DNA of 6,571 nt from Saprospiraceae bacterium (GCA_007134625.1 SLKL01000068.1:1-6571); one strand, 5' to 3'. Shown: positions 1 through 6,419, counted from the first letter of the stretch. Notes: a model not told the origin generated them from the letters alone. A program made the numbers and translations.

Positions 1-1
1 G

Positions 2-2428
2 GATTACGTTGTACCGCTAATCGAACAAGATAATGTTGAAATGGCAGCAGCTCAGGAGAGAAGTCTTCCAGATGATGCTTCATTAGCAGAAGAAAAAATG
101 CTTGAAGAATCAGAAGTGGCCACTGAAGATGCTTTCCAACATATTCGCGAAAACCTCAACGAAACTGTCTTCTTTTTCCCGGATATCCAAACAGATGAAA
201 ATGGATATTTCTATCTTGATTTTGAGATGAATGAGGCCATGACTAACTGGAAACTGCAACTATTGGCGCTTGACTCTGATTTCCGCCATGCTATTGCTTC
301 TTATGAGGTGAAGACGAGTTCTGATCTAATCGTTTTGCCCAATTGGCCCAGATTCTTTATGCAAAATGATAGGATTAAATTGCCTGTTCGTCTTATCAAT
401 AATGCTGATGAAGCTGATGCCGGTAACTTAGCTATAAAGATTTTAGATCCAGTTACAAGAGAGGATTGGACGATGAGGTTTACTGAGGATGCACAATTGG
501 ATTTTTCATTTGAAGCAGGTGGGTCTGAGGTAAGCTTTTTTAAGTTAAATGTACCTGCGGATGCGCCTGCACTATTGGAGTTTTCAGTGAGTGGAGGGAC
601 ATCGTCAGCGTCAGATGGTGAGCGGAAATTAATTCAGATTTTATCCTCCAATATCTGGATAACGGAGAGTTTTCCTTTTTTCTTAAAAAATGGAGAAAAA
701 CTGGAACGTACATTAAGGCTCAATGATGGAATCGAAGGAGGCCTTAGATCAACTGTTTTTGAGTACACGGCAGATCCGCTATTTCTAGCGATACAATCTA
801 TGCCTGTTGCTGCCAACCGAAACGCGCGCAACAGTCTCGCACATTTTCGCAATTATTACCAAACACGTATGGCTTTGCATAGGGTAGAGGAGAACCCTGT
901 TATTAAGGATTATATAAAAACCTGGATTGCCAACAATAAGCCTACAGCAGAATTGCTGCGAAATGAAGATTTGCGGGAAATCCCAATAGAGCATACTCCT
1001 TGGAACAATAGGGCTTTGCAGCAACAACAAACTGTCGATAACCTTCAGCTGCTTTTGAATACGAATCAAATACGGCATCAGATGGATGCATCCATTAATG
1101 AATTGAGGAATTTACAGAACAGGGATGGTGGATTTTCATGGTTTGCAGGTAGCCGGTCCAATTTCTTCATCACCACACAAATACTGAGTGGGATAGGAAA
1201 TCTACATAGAAATGGCATTCAATACAGGGTGCCTGATATGGGTCCGCTGATTCGCAATTCACTAAATTTTCTGGACGAAAGCGCACGCGATCAATACAAT
1301 AGGTTCTACAAGGACAAAGATCGCACTATCAGTTCTACTTTGGTGGCTTACTTGCATGTTAAAGCTGTGCTTGAACCCTGGGCTACAGATTTTGAGGAGT
1401 GGGATGAATTGATAAAACTGGCTAAAAGAGATTGGGCAAAACTCGGGAATATGCAACAGGCGACTTTAGGTATTACTTTCCACCTGCTGGAGGAGCATGA
1501 ACTCGCTCAGCTAATTGTAGAAAGCATGTTGGAAAGAAGCAGATATGAAAGGGGGAAGGGCAGATTTATACCGGCTTCTGAGAGATGGCAGTGGTATAGC
1601 AACAGCTTACTCATCCACGGCAGGTTTATTGAATTAATGCATGCTGTTGGCGGCTATGAGGAGGAAATTGCTGAAGTTCAGGAATACCTTATGCATCACC
1701 GCAGGGTAAATGGCTGGCCCAATACCGGTGCTACAGTTGAAACCATTTCTGCGCTTTTTGCCGGTAGAGGAGAGATCAACCCCATTACGGAAGTAGATGA
1801 TATTCAGGTCAATGGTATGAGACTGCCAAAGTCTATGGATGACGTCACCCCCGGAAGCGGATATTTCAGAACGGATATTGAAGATGCCCCGTCTCAAATG
1901 GATTTAAGAATAAAACATACTACCGATAATATCAGTTGGGGTACGGTCTATCATCAGTATTTCGAGGATATCAGAAATGTGGATGCTGAATCCAGCGATG
2001 AGCAGCCGATAAGTCTAGAACGTGAGTGGATGGTAGAGGAGATGACAGAAACCGGTCCTTTATTGAGGAAGTTAAAGGAGGATGAAGCTCTTGAGGTAGG
2101 ACAAAAACTGGTTTCCAGAATAATCCTCAAGGTGGACCGCCCAATGGAGTACATTCAGATCAGAGATTTGAGACCAAGTGCACTGGAACCCGGAAATGAA
2201 TTAAGTGGATACAGGTCTCAGGATGGTTTGTGGTACTACTATGCACCCGGAGATTCTCAGACAGACTTTTTCATCGATCGAGTTCCAACAGGCACCTATG
2301 TACTTGAATACAGTACTCATGTCGCCTATTCAGGAAACTTCCCTGCGGGTTTGATAAAAGCTCAGTCGTATTTCGCCCCGGAGTTTGTTGTGTACGGTAA
2401 TAGTGGAGGGGATTTGGAGGTCAATTAA
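2..2428 (+). CDS. Alpha-2-macroglobulin family protein, C-terminal part (5' end outside window), thioester-less
   Basis: The frame is open from the left edge, so the first ATG at 41 is internal and this is the last 808 residues of a larger protein; bacterial family members are usually well over 1,500 residues. Seen: an A2M-type segment around nt 150-400 (NETVFFFP, then a WK...LA and LPNWPRF pattern); a helical thioester-domain-like region from about nt 770 to 1770 (DGGFSWFAG at about 1124, ITTQILSGIGNL, later GWPNTGATVET); and a C-terminal beta domain from about nt 2010 to the stop (SGYRSQDGLWYYY, GTYVLEY, GNFPAG, YFAPEF), so the 3' end looks intact. Family knowledge: these are extracytoplasmic, often lipid-anchored proteins thought to trap proteases or guard the envelope. 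Odd: at the place where thioester members have Cys-x-Glu-Gln this protein reads Asn-Ser-Leu-Ala (830-841), and the visible part has no cysteine. No penicillin-binding protein gene follows, unlike the E. coli yfhM-pbpC pair. The family call is firm; the biological role is inferred. Confidence 0.9.
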   Translation, partial: DYVVPLIEQDNVEMAAAQERSLPDDASLAEEKMLEESEVATEDAFQHIRENLNETVFFFPDIQTDENGYFYLDFEMNEAMTNWKLQLLALDSDFRHAIASYEVKTSSDLIVLPNWPRFFMQNDRIKLPVRLINNADEADAGNLAIKILDPVTREDWTMRFTEDAQLDFSFEAGGSEVSFFKLNVPADAPALLEFSVSGGTSSASDGERKLIQILSSNIWITESFPFFLKNGEKLERTLRLNDGIEGGLRSTVFEYTADPLFLAIQSMPVAANRNARNSLAHFRNYYQTRMALHRVEENPVIKDYIKTWIANNKPTAELLRNEDLREIPIEHTPWNNRALQQQQTVDNLQLLLNTNQIRHQMDASINELRNLQNRDGGFSWFAGSRSNFFITTQILSGIGNLHRNGIQYRVPDMGPLIRNSLNFLDESARDQYNRFYKDKDRTISSTLVAYLHVKAVLEPWATDFEEWDELIKLAKRDWAKLGNMQQATLGITFHLLEEHELAQLIVESMLERSRYERGKGRFIPASERWQWYSNSLLIHGRFIELMHAVGGYEEEIAEVQEYLMHHRRVNGWPNTGATVETISALFAGRGEINPITEVDDIQVNGMRLPKSMDDVTPGSGYFRTDIEDAPSQMDLRIKHTTDNISWGTVYHQYFEDIRNVDAESSDEQPISLEREWMVEEMTETGPLLRKLKEDEALEVGQKLVSRIILKVDRPMEYIQIRDLRPSALEPGNELSGYRSQDGLWYYYAPGDSQTDFFIDRVPTGTYVLEYSTHVAYSGNFPAGLIKAQSYFAPEFVVYGNSGGDLEVN

Positions 2429-2456
2429 TTGAAAGTTGAAAATTGAAGATTGAAAA
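2429..2456. repeat. Tandem heptamer repeat, four copies of TTGAARR
   Basis: Directly after the stop codon of the macroglobulin gene lie four 7-bp units: TTGAAAG, TTGAAAA, TTGAAGA, TTGAAAA. The array is flanked by two copies of AATTAATT (2423-2430 and 2458-2465). That octamer is its own reverse complement, so the flanks could pair across a 27-nt loop with a short T run behind. An A/T-only stem with so long a loop would be a weak terminator at best. The repeat itself is plain in the sequence; any function is unknown. Confidence 0.7.
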
Positions 2457-2499
2457 TAATTAATTTTTGACAGGATTGATGTTGTGAGGATGTATCAGG

Positions 2500-2516
2500 A
2501 TAATTGATAATTGATA
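2500..2516. repeat. Short heptamer repeat ATAATTG x2 plus partial copy
   Basis: ATAATTG occurs twice in tandem and is followed by ATA, giving a second 7-bp-period tract about 45 bp after the TTGAARR array. The shared period and similar A/T-rich composition suggest the same slippage-prone repeat type. No function can be assigned. Confidence 0.5.
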
Positions 2517-2530
2517 GTGTATTTACTAAA

Positions 2531-2546
2531 CTTGTTTGCCAACAAG
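2531..2546. promoter_or_regulatory. Perfect 6-bp inverted repeat CTTGTT-TGCC-AACAAG
   Basis: Two perfect 6-bp half-sites are separated by 4 bp, about 25 bp upstream of the proposed -33 element of the helicase promoter. It could be a dimeric regulator's operator or a small hairpin in the tail of the macroglobulin mRNA. No T run follows, so a classical intrinsic terminator is unlikely. The symmetry is seen directly; a regulatory role is only a guess. Confidence 0.3.
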
Positions 2547-2570
2547 ATGGAAGCAATTAGCTTGAGGTCA

Positions 2571-2598
2571 TTGATGTTAAAAAAAATAACTATTTTTG
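2571..2598 (+). promoter_or_regulatory. Bacteroidota-type sigma-A promoter for the helicase gene
   Basis: TTG at 2571-2573 is followed after 17 nt by TATTTTTG at 2591-2598, an exact match to the Bacteroidota -7 consensus TAnnTTTG with plausible spacing to a -33 TTG. Transcription would begin near 2602-2606, giving a leader of roughly 65 nt before the TTG start at 2670. Position, spacing and orientation all fit the helicase gene. The start site is inferred. Confidence 0.65.
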
Positions 2599-2613
2599 CA
2601 GCGTTGTAAATCA

Positions 2614-2673
2614 ATGAGTTCAGTCTGTATTTTTTATGATTGGACTCAATTATTAATTAATTTGTTATTTTGA
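2614..2673 (+). CDS. Possible 19-codon leader ORF ending in a TTGA overlap with the helicase start
   Basis: An ATG at 2614, about 10 nt after the predicted transcription start, opens a 19-codon frame (peptide begins MSSVCIFYDW and ends in the hydrophobic LLINLLF). Its stop TGA (2671-2673) overlaps the helicase TTG start (2670-2672) as TTGA. Such overlaps are a known arrangement for stop-restart translational coupling, which could help a weak TTG start. Its start codon lies in the left arm of the leader hairpin. There is no run of one amino acid as in classical attenuators and no homologue that I recognise. A chance ORF of this size in A/T-rich DNA is quite possible. Confidence 0.25.
   Translation: MSSVCIFYDWTQLLINLLF
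2615..2648 (+). promoter_or_regulatory. Leader hairpin in the helicase 5' UTR
   Basis: Bases 2615-2625 can pair with 2638-2648 over 11 uninterrupted positions, nine Watson-Crick pairs and two G-U wobbles, around a 12-nt T-rich loop. It lies after the promoter and ends 21 nt before the TTG start. No T run follows, so it looks more like a leader structure than a terminator. Family knowledge: cold-inducible RNA helicase genes in other bacteria often have structured leaders. A role in thermal or autogenous control here is inference. Confidence 0.45.
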
Positions 2674-3962
2674 ATTTTAGAGACTTTAAACTTCACCCTC
2701 AGTTATTGGAAGGATTGGACGCTATGGGTTTTGAAAAACCCACCCCTATTCAGGAAAAGGCCATTCCCATTATTTTAGAAAATAAAAACCTGATTGCATG
2801 TGCACAGACGGGTACCGGTAAAACCGCTGCTTTTATCCTTCCCGTTTTGCATAAATTGTTGCAACATAAGAATAAAGGTGTAAATACCTTGGTATTAGCT
2901 CCGACGAGAGAGTTAGCCATGCAAATCGATCAGCAGATTGAAGGCTTTTCTTACTTTACAAATGCCACTTCTATCGCTGTATATGGAGGGGGAGATGGAC
3001 AGACTTTTGTTACACAACAGAGAGCACTTCGATCGGGAGCCGATATAGTTATAGCTACTCCGGGGAGATTGATTTCTTTTTTAGGCAGTAAAAAAGTAGA
3101 TCTGAGTAGTCTTGAGCACCTCATCATGGATGAAGCAGACCGTATGCTAGATATGGGTTTTTATGACGATATCATGAAAATTATATCCAAACTACCCAAA
3201 AAGCGACAAAATCTGCTTTTTTCTGCCACCATGCCGCCCAATATCAGGAAATTGGCAAAAAACATCATGGACGGATATGAGGAAGTCAGTATCGCAATTA
3301 GTAAACCGGCTGAGGGAATTGTTCAGCAGGCTTACATGGCATATGATAACCAAAAAGACCAGTTGCTCGGTGGTATCTTGAAAAATAATGATTTTAAATC
3401 CATCATTATTTTTGCCTCTACTAAAGAAAAAGTTAAAAACCTAAGTCGAAGACTTAAGAATTCCGGTGAGGAAGTCCGACAGTTTCACTCTGATTTAGAT
3501 CAGAAGGAACGGGAAAAACTGATGCAAAAATTCAAGGCGAAACAAGTACGAATTCTTGTAGGTACAGATATTTTGTCCCGAGGTATTGATGTGGAAGGTA
3601 TTGACTTGGTAGTAAATTATGACGTACCCCCGGATCCTGAAGATTACGTTCATAGAATTGGTCGTACGGCAAGAGCTGAATCTACCGGCACTGCAATAAC
3701 TTTTGTGAACGATAACGACATAAAGCGGTTTAAGGAAATTGAGAAGTTGATTGAAAAGGAAGTTCCCAAAATTTCCCTACCGGAAAAGCTGGGGAAGGGT
3801 CCTGATTATCATTCATCTAATAGGCGCACTTCATCGGGAAGAGGAAGGGGTAGAAGTAATAAACCCGGAAATCGAAGAAAAGGCAATTATCGCGGTAAAA
3901 ATAATGATAGAAACTCTTCCGGAAGAAATAAAAGATCAAGTCAACGGAACAAGCGAAGTTGA
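2670..3962 (+). CDS. rhlE: DEAD-box ATP-dependent RNA helicase, RhlE type
   Basis: An ATP-dependent RNA-unwinding enzyme of the cytoplasm, expected to act in ribosome assembly, RNA turnover or cold adaptation. The 430 residues hold all the superfamily 2 DEAD-box motifs in order: Q motif GFEKPTPIQ (20-28), Walker A AQTGTGKT (45-52), PTRELA (78-83), TPGRL (130-134), DEAD (154-157), SAT (185-187), IIIFAST (245-251), GTDILSRGIDV (298-308) and HRIGRTAR (328-335). A basic Arg/Gly/Asn/Ser-rich tail (about 383-430) is probably a disordered RNA-binding extension, common in RhlE-like proteins. The start is TTG: an in-frame stop lies at 2658-2660, and the first in-frame ATG (codon 19) would remove most of the Q motif. 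The gene has its own promoter and leader hairpin. The DEAD-box assignment is certain; choosing RhlE over other subgroups rests on the short core plus basic tail and is less sure. Confidence 0.93.
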   Translation: MNFRDFKLHPQLLEGLDAMGFEKPTPIQEKAIPIILENKNLIACAQTGTGKTAAFILPVLHKLLQHKNKGVNTLVLAPTRELAMQIDQQIEGFSYFTNATSIAVYGGGDGQTFVTQQRALRSGADIVIATPGRLISFLGSKKVDLSSLEHLIMDEADRMLDMGFYDDIMKIISKLPKKRQNLLFSATMPPNIRKLAKNIMDGYEEVSIAISKPAEGIVQQAYMAYDNQKDQLLGGILKNNDFKSIIIFASTKEKVKNLSRRLKNSGEEVRQFHSDLDQKEREKLMQKFKAKQVRILVGTDILSRGIDVEGIDLVVNYDVPPDPEDYVHRIGRTARAESTGTAITFVNDNDIKRFKEIEKLIEKEVPKISLPEKLGKGPDYHSSNRRTSSGRGRGRSNKPGNRRKGNYRGKNNDRNSSGRNKRSSQRNKRS

Positions 3963-3988
3963 TGCAGTTTTTTATGATTCCAAGCCAA

Positions 3989-4003
3989 TAAAAGTGTCTT
4001 TTA
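3989..4003 (+). terminator. Weak hairpin downstream of the helicase gene
   Basis: TAAAAG and CTTTTA form a perfect 6-bp stem with a 3-nt loop, 27 nt after the helicase stop. The stem is A/T-rich and no T run follows, so terminator strength would be low. It may mark the mRNA 3' end, or transcription may read through into rimO. Confidence 0.25.
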
Positions 4004-4028
4004 CGCTAACTATCCTTCTAACTCAGCT

Positions 4029-4036
4029 TAACTTTG
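4029..4036 (+). promoter_or_regulatory. -7 promoter element upstream of rimO
   Basis: TAACTTTG matches the Bacteroidota -7 consensus TAnnTTTG exactly and is followed by CAG, as is the -7 box of the helicase promoter. No clear TTG is seen 17-19 nt upstream, so the -33 side is weak. Transcription would start near 4040-4045, leaving only about 12-17 nt before the GTG start of rimO. It would drive the rimO, membrane protein and msrB run. Confidence 0.5.
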
Positions 4037-4056
4037 CAGTTTTAAAATAAACATCC

Positions 4057-5382
4057 GTGAAAACGAAGAAAATAAATAAAGAAAAGGTCAATGTAATCAC
4101 TCTTGGTTGTTCAAAAAACCTGGTAGATTCAGAAAACCTCATTTCGCAGTTGAAGGCCGGTAGTATAGAGGTTGAGCATGAGGAAAATGATTCTGATGCG
4201 GGTATAATTGTAGTGAACACATGCGGTTTTATTGATTTGGCAAAAGAGGAATCAGTAAATACCATATTGGAATATGCAGAACACAAAAAAGAGGGAAATA
4301 TTGAAAAACTCTATGTTACCGGCTGTTTGTCGGAAAGATATATGGATGACCTCATGGCTGAAATCCCTGAAGTAGATGGTTTTTTTGGGACATTGGATCT
4401 GCCAGCCCTTTTGAGTCGGTTTAAAGTTGATTACAGGCATGACCTCATAGGAGAGCGGTCAATTACCACACCTCCTCATTATGCCTATCTCAAAATATCT
4501 GAAGGCTGTAACCGGACTTGCAGCTTTTGTGCAATTCCATTAATGAGGGGAAAGCACGTTTCTCGTTCTATCGAATCTCTTGTAGAAGAAGCCGAGGGCC
4601 TTGCGAGAAGGGGAGTTAAAGAAGTAATGCTGATTGCCCAGGAACTTACTTATTACGGATTGGATATTTATAAAAAGCGCATGTTACCCGAGTTGCTTGA
4701 TCGTCTTGCAGAAGTCAATGGCATCGAATGGATACGTTTGCATTACGCTTATCCCAATAAATTTCCCAGAGACATTTTTGACAGCATGAAAAAACATGCA
4801 GCTGTTTGTAATTATTTAGATATCCCGCTCCAACATGCATCTAATCGGATGTTGAAAGCGATGAAAAGGCAAACTACTCGTGAAGAAATGACGGATTTGC
4901 TGCATTATGCCAGGGAGGTGATACCTGAAATTACGCTGCGCACTACTATGATAGTCGGTTTTCCCGGAGAAACTGAAGAAGATTTTCAGGAGTTGTGCGA
5001 TTTTGTCCGCGAGATCAGATTTGACAGATTGGGCGTATTTAAATATTCCCATGAAGAAGATACAACCGCTTATGAACTTGAAGATGATGTGCCTGCTGAG
5101 GTCAAGGATGACAGGGCGCAGCGACTGATGGACATTCAGAGAGAGATTTCTTTAGAAAAAAATATGTCAAAGGAGGGTAAAACCTTAAAAGTGCTTTTTG
5201 ATCGCAAAGAGGGAAGGTACTTTATTGGCAGGACAGAAGGCGATAGTCCTGAAGTGGACAATGAAGTATTGGTGGATGCACGTGAACAATTTGTCCGTCT
5301 AGGTGATTTTGCATATGTAAAAATTACCGAGGCAACTGAATACGATCTCTACGGAGAAATTGTCGGCACCTCAGAACATTAA
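4057..5382 (+). CDS. rimO: Ribosomal protein uS12 methylthiotransferase RimO
   Basis: A radical-SAM enzyme that adds a beta-methylthio group to a conserved aspartate of ribosomal protein S12 (Asp89 in E. coli), in the cytoplasm. The 441 residues are full length. The N-terminal MTTase domain has the three cysteines that bind the auxiliary 4Fe-4S cluster: C18 (TLGCSKN), C56 (VNTCGF) and C90 (VTGCLSE). The radical-SAM cluster motif CxxxCxxC is C151, C155, C158 (EGCNRTCSFC). Further RimO-like signatures are IAQELTYYG (193-201), which differs from the tRNA-modifying MiaB, and GFPGETEEDF from 301. A TRAM domain fills about 373-436 and contains SPEVDNEV. The start is GTG: an in-frame stop lies at 4048-4050 and no ATG occurs before the first cysteine motif. 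The next gene begins 8 nt after the stop, so rimO probably leads a three-gene transcript. No key residue is missing. Confidence 0.96.
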   Translation: MKTKKINKEKVNVITLGCSKNLVDSENLISQLKAGSIEVEHEENDSDAGIIVVNTCGFIDLAKEESVNTILEYAEHKKEGNIEKLYVTGCLSERYMDDLMAEIPEVDGFFGTLDLPALLSRFKVDYRHDLIGERSITTPPHYAYLKISEGCNRTCSFCAIPLMRGKHVSRSIESLVEEAEGLARRGVKEVMLIAQELTYYGLDIYKKRMLPELLDRLAEVNGIEWIRLHYAYPNKFPRDIFDSMKKHAAVCNYLDIPLQHASNRMLKAMKRQTTREEMTDLLHYAREVIPEITLRTTMIVGFPGETEEDFQELCDFVREIRFDRLGVFKYSHEEDTTAYELEDDVPAEVKDDRAQRLMDIQREISLEKNMSKEGKTLKVLFDRKEGRYFIGRTEGDSPEVDNEVLVDAREQFVRLGDFAYVKITEATEYDLYGEIVGTSEH

Positions 5383-5390
5383 ATCTTTTT

Positions 5391-5852
5391 ATGGATCCCG
5401 TACAATTCTTGAAATACCCACCCTATCTTGCAGGTACTACTTTTTTAACCGGAGTATTTATAATCGGAGCAGGTCTTCTGATGAGTAGCTTTGCTCCGGT
5501 GCCTGAGAAAACCATTTTTATTTGGGGAATCTTTGTCTCCATGATTCTGATTTACACTATTTTTAACACAGTATTCTTCTTTGCCATGGAAAACAAGCCC
5601 GGGTACTGGCCGATTTCCATTTATTCTTTTGTAGGTTTGGCAACCCTGTCTGTTCTCACGGCCTGGTTATTTACGGGAAATTCCTTGTATCAGGTAGATG
5701 GTTTCAGATCTATTCTTAGCATCCTGGTAATTGGGTATTCGGTATTCATAGGGATAGGCTGGAGCATCAATAAGATTGCCACTCTAACTATGAAAAGAGA
5801 TTCAGAAAAATTAAAAAGAGACAGCGATGAAATTGGACATAACTTACGCTAA
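5391..5852 (+). CDS. Four-helix integral membrane protein of unknown function
   Basis: I do not recognise a family. The 153-residue protein has four hydrophobic stretches at about 13-35, 41-66, 74-95 and 106-127. Positive charges at the N-terminus, in the loop after helix 2 and in the C-terminal tail suggest that both ends face the cytoplasm. The tail carries a duplicated heptad, KRDSEKL then KRDSDEI (135-148), which may form a short amphipathic helix. There is no cysteine and the single histidine is near the C-terminus, which argues against a thiol-relay (CcdA/DsbD-like) or bis-histidine heme (MsrQ-like) role. The ATG lies 8 nt after the rimO stop, and the last 26 nt overlap msrB in another frame, so it is probably co-transcribed and translationally coupled with msrB. 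Coding status is well supported by context, length and helix pattern. Confidence 0.8.
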   Translation: MDPVQFLKYPPYLAGTTFLTGVFIIGAGLLMSSFAPVPEKTIFIWGIFVSMILIYTIFNTVFFFAMENKPGYWPISIYSFVGLATLSVLTAWLFTGNSLYQVDGFRSILSILVIGYSVFIGIGWSINKIATLTMKRDSEKLKRDSDEIGHNLR

Positions 5853-6417
5853 ATTATTTCTGATATTCTTAGGTTTTATACTATTCTCAAGTTCATGTGT
5901 TTCACAGGTTCCCAATGACGACAAAGTAGTTGACCCGGGTTATGAGCGCTTAATTTTTGGTAATATTGAACCCATAAATGTAGAGCGTATGGAAAAGGGT
6001 GATGATTACTGGAAAAATAAACTGACACCATCACAATTCTACATTCTTAGGCAGGAAGGAACTGAACGACCCGGTACCGGAAAATACAATAAATTTGAAG
6101 GCGAAGGGATTTTTGTGTGTGCGGGTTGTGATATGCCGCTTTACCATGCTGATCATAAATACGACAGTGGTTGTGGGTGGCCAAGTTTTTATCGACCCCT
6201 GGCACCCGGATTGATTGAATACAGAATAGATAATTCGCTATGGATGCAAAGAATAGAGGTTGTCTGCATGCGCTGTGAAGGCCATCAGGGGCATATATTT
6301 GAGGACGGTCCACGGCCAACAGGTCTGAGATATTGCATAAATTCTGAGGCAATGAGGTATGTGCCTGTGGATAGTGCTGAGGTTTATCTAGAGCGTTTTG
6401 GAATTGTACCTGAATGA
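5827..6417 (+). CDS. msrB: Peptide-methionine (R)-S-oxide reductase MsrB, predicted lipoprotein
   Basis: Reduces the R form of methionine sulfoxide in proteins back to methionine. The 196 residues comprise an N-terminal export signal and a complete MsrB domain (about 60-182). Visible residues are the zinc ligands C98/C101 (VCAGC) and C147/C150 (VCMRC), the probable resolving cysteine C116 in SGCGWPSF, and the catalytic cysteine C170 in LRYCINS. This is the Cys/Cys form, not a selenoprotein. Residues 1-24 form a signal with a hydrophobic core (10-20) and FSSSC, a relaxed lipobox with C24 as the lipidated residue, so the enzyme should sit in the envelope. Whether it faces the periplasm or the cell surface cannot be told. 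The start overlaps the previous gene by 26 nt; the signal sequence directly after this ATG supports it. The electron donor is not in the window. The enzyme call is firm; lipidation is likely. Confidence 0.94.
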   Translation: MKLDITYAKLFLIFLGFILFSSSCVSQVPNDDKVVDPGYERLIFGNIEPINVERMEKGDDYWKNKLTPSQFYILRQEGTERPGTGKYNKFEGEGIFVCAGCDMPLYHADHKYDSGCGWPSFYRPLAPGLIEYRIDNSLWMQRIEVVCMRCEGHQGHIFEDGPRPTGLRYCINSEAMRYVPVDSAEVYLERFGIVPE

Positions 6418-6419
6418 TT

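Noticed and set aside
41..43. ATG at 41 as the start of the macroglobulin gene
   Set aside because: The frame is open to the window edge, and the family requires large N-terminal domains that are missing here, so this ATG is internal.
634..2154. Minus-strand open frames inside the macroglobulin gene (634-852, 785-1078, 1262-1456, 1634-1897, 1954-2154)
   Set aside because: All are antisense to a conserved coding frame, short, and without recognisable domains.
2429..2516. CRISPR-like or phage attachment repeats
   Set aside because: The units are 7 bp and directly adjacent without spacers, and no cas, integrase or tRNA gene is near.
3751..4050. 99-codon plus-strand frame overlapping the end of the helicase gene
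   Set aside because: It mostly reads the low-complexity Arg/Gly tail of the helicase in another frame and then runs through the intergenic gap; no domain and no start context of its own.
4023..5052. Minus-strand open frames opposite rimO (4023-4286, 4252-4440, 4816-5052)
   Set aside because: They are shadows of a full-length, motif-complete rimO.
5391..5852. MsrQ-like or CcdA/DsbD-like redox partner for MsrB
   Set aside because: There is no cysteine, only one histidine near the C-terminus, and four helices rather than the usual six or more.
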